A stretch of 64,000 nucleotides of DNA from Prevotellaceae bacterium. Its GTDB lineage: Bacteria; Bacteroidota; Bacteroidia; Bacteroidales; Bacteroidaceae. Of this stretch, positions 39,849 through 51,258 are shown in pieces. Made by a program: the position numbers and the translations under genes. The notes under the pieces are model-generated. The model worked only from the letters and a program-made list of their open reading frames with translations, was not told the origin of the DNA and did not search any database. The stretch is taken from NCBI GenBank assembly GCA_028723455.1, contig JAQYEW010000001.1:1-64000 (forward strand), in the 5' to 3' direction. Every line of letters begins with the position of its first letter. Position 1 is the first letter of the stretch.

Positions 39849-40920
39849 ACTCCTCTTTTGGATTAAAGTTCTTCACTAAATGATAAGCGTCTTTGGGTTG
39901 ATACTTAGCGTCAAAAAGCAGGGGATAGTTCCTCTCTCCTACCCATGAATCTTTATCACTCAAATTCCAAAAGGTAACGCATCTCACCACCTGCTTATGT
40001 TTCCTAAGCACTTTGAAGAGATCCACGTACTGCTTTTCAAAACGTGCCTTCACCTCGGGAGTAATCTGCACACCTTCCGTACTTAAATTCAAATCTCCAC
40101 CCATCTCCTGATTGGCTCGGAGATCCAGCTCGGTAATGTGGATGGTACTTACAAGCTCGGAATACTTCTGGATAGCGACATCCACATCCTCGATTCTTGG
40201 TCCATAGATACTATAGTGTCCTTGCATACCGACGGCATGGATGGGTGCGCCCTCAGCTTTCAGCTTTTTAATCATGTTATATATTCGGTTACGCTTTTCC
40301 GGTATTGCAGCGTTATAATCATTGTAAAAAAGGACAGCATTGGGGTCTGCCTCATGCGCCCAGATAAAGGCCATTTTGATAAATTCATCACCCGCAATTT
40401 GATACATGGGCGTGTTTCTGTAGGGGCCATTGCCGTCTGAAATCGCTTCATTTACAACATCCCAAGCATAGACCACATCCTTATACCGATTCACAACAGT
40501 AAAGATATGTTCCTTCATGTTTTGGTAGAACTCCTCCTTGCTCAATAAGTTGCCTTGCGAATCTTGATACATCCATCTGCCTATCTGGTTGTGCCACATC
40601 AGGCAATGGCCTCGCAACTTAAGCCCGTTGCGCCGACAGAAATCAGCGACACTATCGGCCTCCCTCCAGTTCCATCTGTCTTTGGAAGGGTGCACGCTGC
40701 CTGGTTTCATGGCGTTCTCTGCAGTGATGCTGTTAAACTCTCTTTTTATCAGGGCTATCTGTTGTTCATCAGCAATATTTCTCATATTCACTGCCACACC
40801 GACATCAAAATACCCGGCATAGGCATCCTTTAAGCCCTTGGCATTTTGTTGAGCTTTCACGGTGGAGGCACATAGTGCCATAGCCACTACAACTAAAAAA
40901 GAACAGACTGTTTTTCTCAT
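39847..40920 (-). CDS. Endo-1,4-beta-xylanase (GH10), secreted
   Basis: Signal peptide; HCLMWHNQ, WDVVNEAISDG (acid/base), HITELDLR (nucleophile). Confidence 0.95.
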   Translation of the reverse strand: MRKTVCSFLVVVAMALCASTVKAQQNAKGLKDAYAGYFDVGVAVNMRNIADEQQIALIKREFNSITAENAMKPGSVHPSKDRWNWREADSVADFCRRNGLKLRGHCLMWHNQIGRWMYQDSQGNLLSKEEFYQNMKEHIFTVVNRYKDVVYAWDVVNEAISDGNGPYRNTPMYQIAGDEFIKMAFIWAHEADPNAVLFYNDYNAAIPEKRNRIYNMIKKLKAEGAPIHAVGMQGHYSIYGPRIEDVDVAIQKYSELVSTIHITELDLRANQEMGGDLNLSTEGVQITPEVKARFEKQYVDLFKVLRKHKQVVRCVTFWNLSDKDSWVGERNYPLLFDAKYQPKDAYHLVKNFNPKEE

Positions 40921-40941
40921 GGTCGGTACGTATCGGATTTT

Positions 40942-42768
40942 TTAGAACGGGAATAAAAGAGGCAGCACTAATGTCATGACAATTCCCATCACAATCTGCA
41001 AAGGCAGCCCCACACGAACATAATCAGAAAAACGATACTCACCTGCTCGCATTACCAAGGCATTGGGTGGAGTGGAGAACGGAGAGGCGAAACACATACT
41101 GGCACCCAAGGTTACAGCGAAGAGGAATGGATAAGGACTTGCACCTGTGCCCTGAGCTGCCGCCAATGCGATGGGTGCCATGAGCACAGCAGTAGCGGTA
41201 TTGCTAATGAACATCGTCAGCAATGAAGTGGTAAAATAAATGCCGGCCAGCAGGGCAATGGGGCCTGCCCCACCCAATATTCTAACTAACGATTCTGATA
41301 CCCAAGAGGAGACACCCGTCTTTTCCAAAGCCAAAGACATGGGCATCATGGCAGCTATCAGCACGACACTACTCCAGTTGATGGTGCGATAAGCGGCTTC
41401 AACATCACGGAAACACCCACCCAGAACCATCAGCAAACCAGCCAGCATGATTGCCGTAACCGGAGCAATGGGAATAAAATCAAACACCATTACCAACACC
41501 ATACAAAACAGGATAAAGGCTGCCAAGGGTGCTTTATAGGTGAGTGTGACGCGTTGGGCCTGTTCTTCCGGACGACTCAACAAAACCCAATCCTCATGTT
41601 CAGCTGCCAAGGCAGAGATACTGTCCCACTGCCCTTGTACCAATAATACATCGCCAGCGTGCAGACGCTCTTGGGCCAATCCGTTTTTTAGATACCCACC
41701 ATCACGCTTGATGCCCAGAATGCTCACTCCATGACGCTCACGCATTGCGGATTCACTCACTCGCAAGCCATCAAGGCGCGAAGAAGGCATCACCACTAAT
41801 TCAGTAATTCCAATATCATAGAAGCCTGTTACATGCCCATCCAACTTACGAAGACGAAAGTCATGGGCAAGACGCGCCACTGAATCATCCTCACCCGTCA
41901 GGTATAGAATCTCGCCAGGAGCAAAAACCTTGGTAGCTGCGGGTAAACTTTGGCGCACCTGCTTCCAAAGTGAATTGCGTTTTGTTTCGCCCTCGCGCAC
42001 TTCCAAGATACTTACGCCATAACGCTCGCCCAGACTGGCTTGCGCTACCGTCTGACCAACTAAGGGTGATTTAGAACCGATACGCAATCGGGTCATACCA
42101 GCAAAAAGAGCATATTCTTCTGCAAGTTCATCGGGCGACTTGACACGCTCTTTTTTGTTTTTTCCTGTTCCCTTACGAACTAAAAGCCTACTGAGCGGAA
42201 GCAATACCACGATTCCCACGGAAATACTTATCAAACCCACGGGCAGAAAAGAGAAGAAGCGAAGTGGCTCATAGCCTGCCTGCGTTAGTGTTTCTTGAAT
42301 CACCAAGTTGGGGGGCGTACCAATCAGTGTGAGCATTCCGCCCAAACTGCTTGCAAATGCCAAGGGCATGAGCAAACGTCCGGGGTGCGTTCCCGCCTGC
42401 GCAGCCATACTAATTATAATTGGCATCATCAGTGCTACGGTACCCGTGTTGCTGACAAAGGCACCGATACCCGAGGTAACGAGCATAACCAAAAGGAAAG
42501 CCTTGGTCTCACTGCCACCCGCCAAGCGCATCAAACGCTGGCTGAGGGCTTTGGCAAGACCAGTTTGAAGCACTGCGCCGCCAACCACAAACAACGCTAC
42601 CATCATGATAACTACAGAAGAAGAGAAACCCGAAAGTGCCTCTTGCGGAGTGAGAACACCAGCCAGGATTAACGTAACCAGGGCGGCAAGGGCAACGATG
42701 TCGGATCTCACCCGCCCCCAAATAAATCCCGCCACGCTAAGGACAAGAACAATTAATGTAATTACCAT
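40942..42768 (-). CDS. SLC13 family permease with two TrkA-C (RCK-C) domains
   Basis: DASS-type TM blocks (FVSNTGTVALMMPI; FISNTATAVLMAPIA) flanking two RCK-C domains. Confidence 0.92.
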   Translation of the reverse strand: MVITLIVLVLSVAGFIWGRVRSDIVALAALVTLILAGVLTPQEALSGFSSSVVIMMVALFVVGGAVLQTGLAKALSQRLMRLAGGSETKAFLLVMLVTSGIGAFVSNTGTVALMMPIIISMAAQAGTHPGRLLMPLAFASSLGGMLTLIGTPPNLVIQETLTQAGYEPLRFFSFLPVGLISISVGIVVLLPLSRLLVRKGTGKNKKERVKSPDELAEEYALFAGMTRLRIGSKSPLVGQTVAQASLGERYGVSILEVREGETKRNSLWKQVRQSLPAATKVFAPGEILYLTGEDDSVARLAHDFRLRKLDGHVTGFYDIGITELVVMPSSRLDGLRVSESAMRERHGVSILGIKRDGGYLKNGLAQERLHAGDVLLVQGQWDSISALAAEHEDWVLLSRPEEQAQRVTLTYKAPLAAFILFCMVLVMVFDFIPIAPVTAIMLAGLLMVLGGCFRDVEAAYRTINWSSVVLIAAMMPMSLALEKTGVSSWVSESLVRILGGAGPIALLAGIYFTTSLLTMFISNTATAVLMAPIALAAAQGTGASPYPFLFAVTLGASMCFASPFSTPPNALVMRAGEYRFSDYVRVGLPLQIVMGIVMTLVLPLLFPF

Positions 42769-42914
42769 AAAGCATCTATAAATCTACTACAAAAATACAA
42801 AATTTTTACTTCCTATGCAAGCCAACTCAAACTTATCCCCACGCATAAAGACCGCCCGTTCTGCAACAGACCGTGGATAATACCTCCGACATACCAAAAT
42901 ATACCGACTATCGC

Positions 42915-42945
42915 TTGCGATAATAGAAAATATATTGTATCTTTG
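42915..42945 (+). promoter_or_regulatory. Promoter (-33 TTG, -7 TATCTTTG) upstream of MarR/OhrR-like gene
   Basis: TTG 42915-42917, 20-nt spacer, TATCTTTG 42938-42945. Confidence 0.65.
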
Positions 42946-42993
42946 AACTTCATCAGGAGGGAATAATAACAAGAGAATATTGAAAAATGTGTC

Positions 42994-43449
42994 ATGAACA
43001 AACTAAAGCTTAATAAACAACTTTGCTTCCGTCTTTATACGGCCAGTAGGCTTATTACTCAGGAATACGAGCCTCTGTTTCGTCCCATGGGTATCACCTA
43101 CACGCAATACCTTGTACTGCTGGTTTTATGGGAGGAAGACTGCCAACCGGTGAATACCATCGGAAAAAAACTGATGCTTGGCATCAATACGACATCTCCC
43201 TTAATAAAGCGAATGGAAGCACTGGGGCTTGTTGAACGCAAAGATAATGCGGAAGACAAACGTCAGCAGTTAATCTGTCTGACAGAAAAGGGGAAAGCCT
43301 TCAGAAAGGAGGCGGAGGCTGTGCCTGACTGTATGCTGTCCAGACTGAAAGACTACGGCCTTTCTCTCGATGAAGACCTCTTGCCACTGGTTCCGCTGCT
43401 GGATAATATAATTGACAGAATGGCTACGAAGTCCTCAAAGAACAAATGA
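42994..43449 (+). CDS. MarR family regulator, OhrR-like (conserved N-terminal Cys)
   Basis: NKQLCFRLYTASRLITQEYEPLFRPMGITYTQYLVLLVLWEE matches the OhrR peroxidatic-Cys pattern. Confidence 0.88.
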   Translation: MNKLKLNKQLCFRLYTASRLITQEYEPLFRPMGITYTQYLVLLVLWEEDCQPVNTIGKKLMLGINTTSPLIKRMEALGLVERKDNAEDKRQQLICLTEKGKAFRKEAEAVPDCMLSRLKDYGLSLDEDLLPLVPLLDNIIDRMATKSSKNK

Positions 43450-44424
43450 ATGTTTTTTTGTATCATGAACTCAGTAGAATTAGCTTTGAAAATTGCAGTC
43501 GAAGCACACCAAGGACAAATTGACCGGACTGGTGAGCCTTATATCCTACATCCCCTGGCAGTAGGACTGATGGGACAGACGGATGAGGAGCGCGCGGCAG
43601 GCTTTCTTCATGATGTCATCGAGGATAGCGAATGGACTGCCGAGGGACTCCTTCAAGCTGGTGTCAAGGAGAGTGTCGTAAGCGCTCTCCAACTGTTAAC
43701 GCATACTGACGACCTTACCTATGACGAGTATATCCAACGTATTTTGGATTCGCAGAACCCCATTGCTCTTAAGGTCAAGTACAATGATCTGACACACAAC
43801 TACAAACGCGGAAAGGCTTTTCCTGACTTACAGTTGAAGCACGGGGCTGCTCTTAAGAAAATCTCAGAGGCCGTAGAGGCAATGAATCGTGTCGCTCCAT
43901 ACGACGTACAACGTGCAAAGGACACCGCTCACGAAGTTGCTGTCTTTGCCGCCGGTTGTTTTTGGGGCGTGCAGCATTATATGAAAAGGCAGCCCGGGGT
44001 CCTGAAGACCTACGTGGGATACACGGGAGGAACGGAAGAACACCCTACTTATGAGCAAGTACGCAGTCAGCGTACCCGGCATCTTGAAGCTGTGCTTGTG
44101 GAATATGACCCATGTGCAACGTCATTTGAGACGCTCTGCCGGCTCTTCTTTGAAATTCATGATCCCGGTCAAAGCAACGGACAAGGCCCGGATATCGGAA
44201 GCCAGTACCTCAGCGCTATTTTCGTTCTGAATGGAGAGCAAGCGAAAATAGCGGATAAACTCATCAAAGTTCTTCGAGAAAGAGGGCATGAGGTCTGCAC
44301 ATCGGTTCGTCCTCTGCAAGCCTTTTGGGTGGCAGAAAACTATCATCAAAACTATTACGAAAACACCGGCGGTTCTCCATACTGCCATGTGCGAATAAGT
44401 AAATTCCCTAAAACAGAAGGGTAG
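43450..44424 (+). CDS. Fusion: RSH/MESH1-like HD phosphohydrolase domain + peptide methionine sulfoxide reductase MsrA
   Basis: N-term YILHPLAVG, FLHDVIEDS, VKYNDLTHN (H..HD..D); C-term AAGCFWGVQ, YVGYTGG, GPDIGSQYLSAIF. Possible alternative start at 43465. Confidence 0.93.
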   Translation: MFFCIMNSVELALKIAVEAHQGQIDRTGEPYILHPLAVGLMGQTDEERAAGFLHDVIEDSEWTAEGLLQAGVKESVVSALQLLTHTDDLTYDEYIQRILDSQNPIALKVKYNDLTHNYKRGKAFPDLQLKHGAALKKISEAVEAMNRVAPYDVQRAKDTAHEVAVFAAGCFWGVQHYMKRQPGVLKTYVGYTGGTEEHPTYEQVRSQRTRHLEAVLVEYDPCATSFETLCRLFFEIHDPGQSNGQGPDIGSQYLSAIFVLNGEQAKIADKLIKVLRERGHEVCTSVRPLQAFWVAENYHQNYYENTGGSPYCHVRISKFPKTEG

Positions 44425-44445
44425 AGCGCAATGCCCTACCCTTCT
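44415..44445. terminator. Hairpin terminator overlapping the stop of the HD-MsrA gene
   Basis: agaagggtag / ctacccttct 10-bp stem followed by T-rich sequence. Confidence 0.7.
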
Positions 44446-44485
44446 TCGTATGCTCCTTGAGGGGGAGACCGGATTCATTTTAGGA

Positions 44486-47050
44486 TTAGCTAATCCACTT
44501 CACATAGCTGAAGTCCTGGCGATGAGGCAGCTTTTCGTTCTTAGGATAGAGACGATAAGCAATCTTGAAACTGCCGGCATGGCTAAGCTCATGCTGCAAC
44601 TCAAAGGTAAAGTTGTTGCCCTCACGGCCTACCAGGGTAAACTCCTCGGTCTTGTAAATATGTTCCTCGCCGTTCTTGTCCGTCTGAAGAGTTACGAGTT
44701 CAAGACCAAGGGCATTGTCGAGTCCGGCCTCGTCAATCACCACTTGAATCTTATACTTCTGACCAGAGTAAGTATAACCGCTCTGCAATTCCTCGTCTCT
44801 TGTTTCGCTAACTACCTTGATGTCATCCCAACGGCTTGCAACGTCCTCCTTCCAAGCTGCAATCTCCTTGGCCAGCTTATTGTCGTCCTTGCTAAGAAGG
44901 GCAAAGCGGTCGCGCATCTTGTTGTAGAACTTGCTATAATAGTCATCAAGCTGACGCTTCATGGTGTAATGAGGAGCGATCTGCGCAATGCTATTCTTAA
45001 TCACCTTAATCCAGCCGGTGCTGTAACCCTTGCTGTTACGTGCATAGTAGAGAGGCATAATCTCGCTCTCAAGCATCGTGTAGATGGTAGCAGCATCCAA
45101 TTGGTCCTGATAGCCTTGGTTCTGATAGGTACGCTTTTCTGTCAGCGCCCAACCGGCACCCTCGCGATAACCTTCATACCACCAGCCGTCCAATACGCTG
45201 AGGTTTACAACACCATTCATGAGTGCTTTCTCGCCACTGGTACCACTGGCCTCCAAAGGACGTGTAGGCGTGTTCATCCAGATGTCAACACCGGAAATCA
45301 AGCGACGTGCCAACTGCATGTCATAGTTCTCGAGGAAAATGATCTTACCCAAGAACTGAGGCATCTGACTGATCTCATAGATACGCTTGATCAGTCCCTG
45401 GCCGGCACCGTCTGCGGGGTGAGCCTTACCTGTGTAAAGGAACTGCACAGGATAGTTGGGATTATTAACGATTCTCTCCAAACGCTCCAGATCAGTGAAC
45501 AAAAGGTGGGCACGCTTGTAAGTGGCAAAGCGGCGGCCGAAACCGATCAACAGTGCGTTAGGATTGATTTTATCCATCAAGCCCAGCACACGAGCGGGAT
45601 CTCCCTGATTCTTGAGCCAGTTGTCCTTGAACTGTTCACGAATATATTCAACGAGCTTGGTTTTCAACTGCATGCGTGTCTTCCAAATCTCCTCGTCGCT
45701 TACCTCGTAGATCGCTTCCCATATCTTCTGATTGCTTTGGTCGAGGATATGGCTCGCATCGAAATGTTTCTTATAAAGCTTACGCCATTCGTTAGCGCAC
45801 CATGTGGGGAAATGCACGCCATTGGTAACATAGCCCACATGGCTTTCTTCGGGATAGTAGCCGTTCCAGATGCCTGCAAACATCTTCTTGCTTACCTCGC
45901 CATGAAGCCAGCTTACGCCATTCACCTCCTGAGATGTGTTGCACGCAAAGGTGGACATACAGAAGCGCTCACCCTTGTCTTCAGGATTCATGCGACCCAT
46001 ACCGATGAACTCTTCCCAAGAGATGCCCAACATCTGGGCATAGCCGCCCATGTACTTACCGAAGAGGCTCTCATCAAAGTAGTCATGACCTGCGGGTACG
46101 GGAGTGTGAACGGTATAGAGAGAAGAGGCACGCACAAGTTCAAGTGCCTGTGTAAATGACATACCGGACTGAACATAATCAACAAGGCGCTGTACGTTGC
46201 ACAAGGCAGCGTGTCCCTCGTTGCAATGGTAAACGTCCTTTTGAATACCCAGCTTCTTAAGCATCAAAACGCCGCCGATACCGAGCAGGATCTCTTGCTT
46301 GAAACGGTTCTCCCAATCACCACCGTACAGGGCGTGGGTAATCGAGCGGTCGAACTCAGAGTTGAGCTCATTGTCAGTGTCAAGCAGATAAAGCTTTACG
46401 CGGCCTACATTCACACGCCAAACATAAGCGTGAACAACATAGTTCGTGTAGGGGACATCCACAACGAGAGGAGTTCCGTCTGCGTTCAGTTCTTGCTCAA
46501 TGGGCAGGGAACCGAAGTTCTGTGCATCGTAGTTGGCAATCTGCTGGCCATCCATACTCAATGTCTGGGTAAAGTAGCCATAGCGGTAAAGGAAACCAAC
46601 GGCACACATATCCACGTTGCTGTCGCTTGCTTCTTTAATATAGTCGCCTGCCAAAATGCCAAGGCCGCCCGAATAAATCTTCAGCACCTGGTTCAAGCCG
46701 AACTCCATACACAGATAAGCCACACTGGCACGTGTCTTGTCGGGCTCGACATCCATGTAAGCGCGGAAGTCCTTATATACCTTGTCAACCTTAGCCAAGA
46801 CAGCCTTGTCCTCGCTAAGCTCCTTAAGACGCTCAAAACTTAAACGTTCCAGGAGGAGTACTGGGTTTCCGCCACATTCGTCGAAGAGTTTCTCGTCAAG
46901 ACTGCGAAACAGACTTCTTGCATCGTGGTTCCAAGCCCACCACATGTTGTGAGCCACCTCCTCCAGCTTTTTCAACTTCTCAGGAATAGAACTGCGAACA
47001 GCCACCTGACGGAAAGCGATTGAGTTTGCGTTACTTGCTTTAATTTTCAT
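44486..47050 (-). CDS. glgP: Alpha-glucan family phosphorylase (glycogen phosphorylase)
   Basis: [55 protein letters not shown]; 854 aa. Confidence 0.96.
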   Translation of the reverse strand: MKIKASNANSIAFRQVAVRSSIPEKLKKLEEVAHNMWWAWNHDARSLFRSLDEKLFDECGGNPVLLLERLSFERLKELSEDKAVLAKVDKVYKDFRAYMDVEPDKTRASVAYLCMEFGLNQVLKIYSGGLGILAGDYIKEASDSNVDMCAVGFLYRYGYFTQTLSMDGQQIANYDAQNFGSLPIEQELNADGTPLVVDVPYTNYVVHAYVWRVNVGRVKLYLLDTDNELNSEFDRSITHALYGGDWENRFKQEILLGIGGVLMLKKLGIQKDVYHCNEGHAALCNVQRLVDYVQSGMSFTQALELVRASSLYTVHTPVPAGHDYFDESLFGKYMGGYAQMLGISWEEFIGMGRMNPEDKGERFCMSTFACNTSQEVNGVSWLHGEVSKKMFAGIWNGYYPEESHVGYVTNGVHFPTWCANEWRKLYKKHFDASHILDQSNQKIWEAIYEVSDEEIWKTRMQLKTKLVEYIREQFKDNWLKNQGDPARVLGLMDKINPNALLIGFGRRFATYKRAHLLFTDLERLERIVNNPNYPVQFLYTGKAHPADGAGQGLIKRIYEISQMPQFLGKIIFLENYDMQLARRLISGVDIWMNTPTRPLEASGTSGEKALMNGVVNLSVLDGWWYEGYREGAGWALTEKRTYQNQGYQDQLDAATIYTMLESEIMPLYYARNSKGYSTGWIKVIKNSIAQIAPHYTMKRQLDDYYSKFYNKMRDRFALLSKDDNKLAKEIAAWKEDVASRWDDIKVVSETRDEELQSGYTYSGQKYKIQVVIDEAGLDNALGLELVTLQTDKNGEEHIYKTEEFTLVGREGNNFTFELQHELSHAGSFKIAYRLYPKNEKLPHRQDFSYVKWIS

Positions 47051-47076
47051 GTTAAATGTTATTTGTAAATATTGAT

Positions 47077-48738
47077 TTAACTCGTTTTGTTACGTTCCCT
47101 GGCATGGCGCAGGGCAATGTCGTAGGCCTCCCAATATTGGTGAATGAAGTTATCCCACAGGGCCTTCTTGGCAATGGCGTGTGCCTTTTTGCGGGCAGCG
47201 GTAACCTTGGCTTGAGGCATACCGGCATAGTTCTCCACTGTATTCGCAATAGCATCAGCCACAAAGTCCCAGTTATAGTCTGTGCGCTCAATAACCTCCA
47301 CACCATCCTGGATATGGCTCTGGCTACCTTTTTCCTTGTTCACCCACATTCCAAATCCGCTCAGATTCGTAGTGATGCACGGGATCTTAAAGGCTACACT
47401 TTCCAAAGGAGTATAGCCCCAAGGCTCGTAATAGGAAGGATAGACACAAAGGTCGTTGCCGATGAGCATATCATAATACGAAAGGTTGAATATACCATCG
47501 GCACCATCCAAGTAACAGGGAACAAAAATAATGGTAACATTATCATTTATACCGTTCTGCATATTGTTCCACCGCAACATGTTGAGCACATTGTCATCGC
47601 CTTCATTATGCAGATGATGGGTGATTACCGGGTTAGGCAGGGGCGTTTCATAGGACTGCGACCAAACCAAACGGTCCATCAGATCTTGTCGCGGGCCAGC
47701 CACCCATGCAGGCACCTCGACAAAGGCCAACACCTGATGCTTAAGGCTGTCCCGGTCATTCAAGCGACAAAGGCTCTCGATAAAAACATCAATCCCCTTG
47801 TTTTTGAACTCATAGCGGCCGCTCGTTGCTACGATTAAGGTTGAATCAGGAAAGACACGACCCGTCAGGGCATTCGCCACTGCAAACATGGTCTGACGTG
47901 CCTTCTTGCGAGAGGCGGTAAACTTACTGGCAGTAGGAACAAAATCACTCTCAAATCCATTCATCAGGACGGCATCGCATGCCCGGTCCAACAGTTGGCG
48001 ACACTCGTTGGCTGTAACATCGCTAACGGTTGTAAAACAATCCACGTTTTGAGCAGTCTGACGCTCGATACTATGCTTGGCAACCATATTCAGCTCCTGA
48101 GCCATTTGGTTGCCGTTATAGGCATAGAGATAGTCGTATAGGGGTTTGTTGTTTCCTGCGATGCTACGCCCAATGCTGGTGGCATGGGTGGTAAAAATTG
48201 TGGCAATGGCGGGAACATGTTTTCTGACGTACAAAGCGCCCAGACCTGTCATCCATTCATGGGCTTGATAGATGACATTCCCGTACTTTCCTTTCAGTTG
48301 AAAATTGTAGAAGCTCTCTACAACACGACCTGCGGCGTAAGAGAACATACTGGCCTCGTCATAATCGCCATAGCCATGGAGAGAATCCACACGAAAGTCA
48401 TTCCACATTCCCGCATAGATGTCATTTTTCCTTTCAAAATAAGGAGAAAAGTCCACAAGCACAGCAATGGGATTCCCGGGTATCTGCCAGCGCCCCACAC
48501 GCACGGCAATTCCTTCTTGAGCAGCCTTTGCCGTCCAAGCTGGGAAAAGCGTATCGTCTTGCGAAAAAAGAGAATGGTCGACTCTTCCAAAATCAGGACC
48601 GATAAAAATAAGATTATCATGAAGCTCGCAACCTAAAGTCTTAGCGCGTGTGCTAAGTACGGTGTAAATACCACCCACCTTATTGCATACTTCCCAACTT
48701 GATTCAAATACGAAATCCGGCTTTATGTTTTCTTCCAC
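47077..48738 (-). CDS. Glycogen synthase, GT3 (eukaryotic GYS)-like
   Basis: [51 protein letters not shown]. Confidence 0.9.
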   Translation of the reverse strand: MEENIKPDFVFESSWEVCNKVGGIYTVLSTRAKTLGCELHDNLIFIGPDFGRVDHSLFSQDDTLFPAWTAKAAQEGIAVRVGRWQIPGNPIAVLVDFSPYFERKNDIYAGMWNDFRVDSLHGYGDYDEASMFSYAAGRVVESFYNFQLKGKYGNVIYQAHEWMTGLGALYVRKHVPAIATIFTTHATSIGRSIAGNNKPLYDYLYAYNGNQMAQELNMVAKHSIERQTAQNVDCFTTVSDVTANECRQLLDRACDAVLMNGFESDFVPTASKFTASRKKARQTMFAVANALTGRVFPDSTLIVATSGRYEFKNKGIDVFIESLCRLNDRDSLKHQVLAFVEVPAWVAGPRQDLMDRLVWSQSYETPLPNPVITHHLHNEGDDNVLNMLRWNNMQNGINDNVTIIFVPCYLDGADGIFNLSYYDMLIGNDLCVYPSYYEPWGYTPLESVAFKIPCITTNLSGFGMWVNKEKGSQSHIQDGVEVIERTDYNWDFVADAIANTVENYAGMPQAKVTAARKKAHAIAKKALWDNFIHQYWEAYDIALRHARERNKTS

Positions 48739-48874
48739 TTAATTGTTTTTTATTTTCTGGGTTGCAAAGTTAAAGAAAAACATTTTATAGTCTGCTTTTT
48801 TTGTTCCTTTTCGTATATTTAAGATTCGTTTTCTTGACCTATGACAACTTAGCTTCATGTTGCAAAAAACAAAA

Positions 48875-48902
48875 AAGGGAAGCAGAAAATCCTGCTCCCC
48901 TT
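48875..48902 (-). terminator. Hairpin terminator downstream of the GH35 gene
   Basis: aagggaagcag aaaatc ctgctcccctt, one mismatch. Confidence 0.6.
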
Positions 48903-48915
48903 GCTAAATAAGTGT

Positions 48916-51258
48916 TTACATCTTAAATATATCGCCCTTGACGTAGAAGCGGTAATCCTTGATTGCTTCGGGTGCCCCCTCCTCCATACGAGGCAGAATT
49001 TGGAAGCCACTGATCTGCTTGTCCTGTCCCAAGTCAATAACAATCGTGTGAGGGAAAGGTACGCCCTGATTGGTGCTCCAATAGGTGCTTTCCTGCAAAT
49101 CAAAAATCTTCTCGGCATTCTTGTTGCCACTCTTTACATCCTCGTCATCAGCATACGCAATCTGCCAACTTTCACGACTCAGCCGCTTACCGTCCTGATC
49201 CAGAAGATAGAATTCGCTGATACAGGCGTACTCGCGGTTCCAATGGCTGTTGAGCGCCTCGATGCAAACATACCGGCCGCTTACGACCTGGCCGAACTTC
49301 ACCTCCTTCCATCCGTTGCCGGCAGGCAAGGTTCCCTGATGCACGGGTTTCTCGCCGCTCAGGTCAAGATTCTGTCCCTTCAAACGGTGGGTAATGGGAC
49401 CCGCCATCTGCAACTTGTTCAGTTCGGGCTTCGTTTCTCCTTTCATAACAGTCTCCTTGGGACCGAGTACATCCGTTACGATGATTTCATTCTCTCCCTT
49501 CCTGAGCCAGCAACCAGGCATATAAAGCGTTTGCTGAGGACCGACAGACCAGAAACGGCCGATGGCATGACCGTTGACGTACACCTGTCCCTTACCCCAC
49601 GAACTCATATCCAAGAACGTATCTCCCACCTTCTTCAGATTAAAGGTGGCGCGATAGTTGCCACGGCCTTTGTTGTCAGCGGTCAGGGGTTGATACTTCA
49701 GGGCCGTTTGGCTCTTATAGTCGTCGGGCAGGAGGAAAAACTGCCAGTTCTTCAACTGTATGTTGTATTTGTCTCCATCTTCATACTGCAACTCCACCTT
49801 ATCCGTAATACCCTTGAAATCCTTGATGGCACGACCAAAGTTAATGCGCCCCATGGCTTCTACGTAAATATCCAGCACATCCCCCCGCTTGAGCATAGGC
49901 AGAACGATACTGTTCTCGTGCTTAATGCGGTCCATGGTACCTATGTACTTTTGGTTTATGAAAACCTGTGCATAGTCATGGGCATCGGTAATCTTAAGAA
50001 CACTCTCTACACGGACATCCTGCTTGACAGTGGTACGATACATCACGCAACCCCATCCTTGATTCAACTCCTCGAAGCTCTTAACGTCAGCACTATGAAT
50101 GGGCTGTGGCAGATTGGCGTACAGAGGGGCCACCTCGGCAAACCGGATTTCGGGAATGGCTATGGTCTTAAACTCGGCAGGTACCTTGGCAAGCTTGCCA
50201 TTGTCCGCATAGCCGGCCATCATTTTGCGCAACTCCCAGTACTTTGGAGTCGTTTGCCCGGCCTCGTTGATTGGCGCGTCATAATCATAACTGGTTACGT
50301 CAGGCGCAAAACCAGGACTGTTGGCACCTGCCCAATGCCCCCAATTCGTGCCTCCATGCGTCATGTAAAGACTGAAGGAGATGCCACGGTCCAGCATTTC
50401 CCGCAAACCATTTACCATGTCTTTTGCACCACGTGTTTCGTGATTGGCACCCCACTTGTCAAACCATCCGCTCCAGAACTCGGAGCACATCAAGGGGCTA
50501 TCGGGGCGCAGTTCCTTCAGACGACGAAACTCGTTGTCGATATTGGCCCCCGTACCGAAATTCATGGTCCAAACCAGGTCGTCAAGACCATTCTTGGTGA
50601 AGTTTGAACTCCAGTCGCACTGGAAAAGCAACACCTTGTCAAAGCCACTCTTACGAACAATATCACGTACCGCAGCAATATAAGGCTTATCCTCGCCATA
50701 ACTGCCATACTCATTTTCCACCTGCACCATGATGATGGGACCACCCTTTTCGATGGTCAAATCGCCCAGTTGCCTGCCCACCTCTTTCTCGAAAATCTCC
50801 AGCCGTTCCATGAAGTAGGGGTCTTGCTCGCGCAATCGGATGTCTTTCTTCTTCAGGAGCCACCAAGGAAGACCACCCATATCCCACTCAGCACATACAT
50901 AGGGACCGGGACGCAAGATGACATACAAACCATTTTTCTGAGCCAATTTAACAAAGGCACGTATATCATTATTGCCCGTAAAGTCAAACTTGCCTTCTTC
51001 CTGTTCGTGGATATTCCAGAAAACATAAAGACACACCGTATTCATCCCCAGAGCCTTGCACATCTGAATACGCTGCTCCCAATATGGGCGTGGAATACGA
51101 GGATAATGCAATTCGGCCGCCTTGACGACAAAAGGTCTGCCATGAAGCAGAAAGGTTTTGTTGCCCACCTCGAACGCATTCGACTGCATGGCTGCGGCAT
51201 TCTGCCCCATCAACAAGAAGGCGGCAAGCAATGTTGTTGCAAAAAGTTTTAGAGTCAT
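48916..51258 (-). CDS. Beta-galactosidase GH35 with C-terminal discoidin-like domain
   Basis: VILRPGPYVCAEWDMGGLPWWLL, VENEYGSYG, CSEFWSGWFDKWG; start adjusted to the signal peptide Met (MTLKLFATTLLAAFLLMGQNAAA). Confidence 0.94.
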   Translation of the reverse strand: MTLKLFATTLLAAFLLMGQNAAAMQSNAFEVGNKTFLLHGRPFVVKAAELHYPRIPRPYWEQRIQMCKALGMNTVCLYVFWNIHEQEEGKFDFTGNNDIRAFVKLAQKNGLYVILRPGPYVCAEWDMGGLPWWLLKKKDIRLREQDPYFMERLEIFEKEVGRQLGDLTIEKGGPIIMVQVENEYGSYGEDKPYIAAVRDIVRKSGFDKVLLFQCDWSSNFTKNGLDDLVWTMNFGTGANIDNEFRRLKELRPDSPLMCSEFWSGWFDKWGANHETRGAKDMVNGLREMLDRGISFSLYMTHGGTNWGHWAGANSPGFAPDVTSYDYDAPINEAGQTTPKYWELRKMMAGYADNGKLAKVPAEFKTIAIPEIRFAEVAPLYANLPQPIHSADVKSFEELNQGWGCVMYRTTVKQDVRVESVLKITDAHDYAQVFINQKYIGTMDRIKHENSIVLPMLKRGDVLDIYVEAMGRINFGRAIKDFKGITDKVELQYEDGDKYNIQLKNWQFFLLPDDYKSQTALKYQPLTADNKGRGNYRATFNLKKVGDTFLDMSSWGKGQVYVNGHAIGRFWSVGPQQTLYMPGCWLRKGENEIIVTDVLGPKETVMKGETKPELNKLQMAGPITHRLKGQNLDLSGEKPVHQGTLPAGNGWKEVKFGQVVSGRYVCIEALNSHWNREYACISEFYLLDQDGKRLSRESWQIAYADDEDVKSGNKNAEKIFDLQESTYWSTNQGVPFPHTIVIDLGQDKQISGFQILPRMEEGAPEAIKDYRFYVKGDIFKM

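Noticed and set aside
44450-46159. 569-aa plus-strand ORF
   Set aside because: Fully antisense to glgP; composition is a codon-bias artefact of the strongly supported phosphorylase gene.
48901-50607. 568-aa plus-strand ORF
   Set aside because: Antisense to the GH35 beta-galactosidase gene; no recognisable domain.
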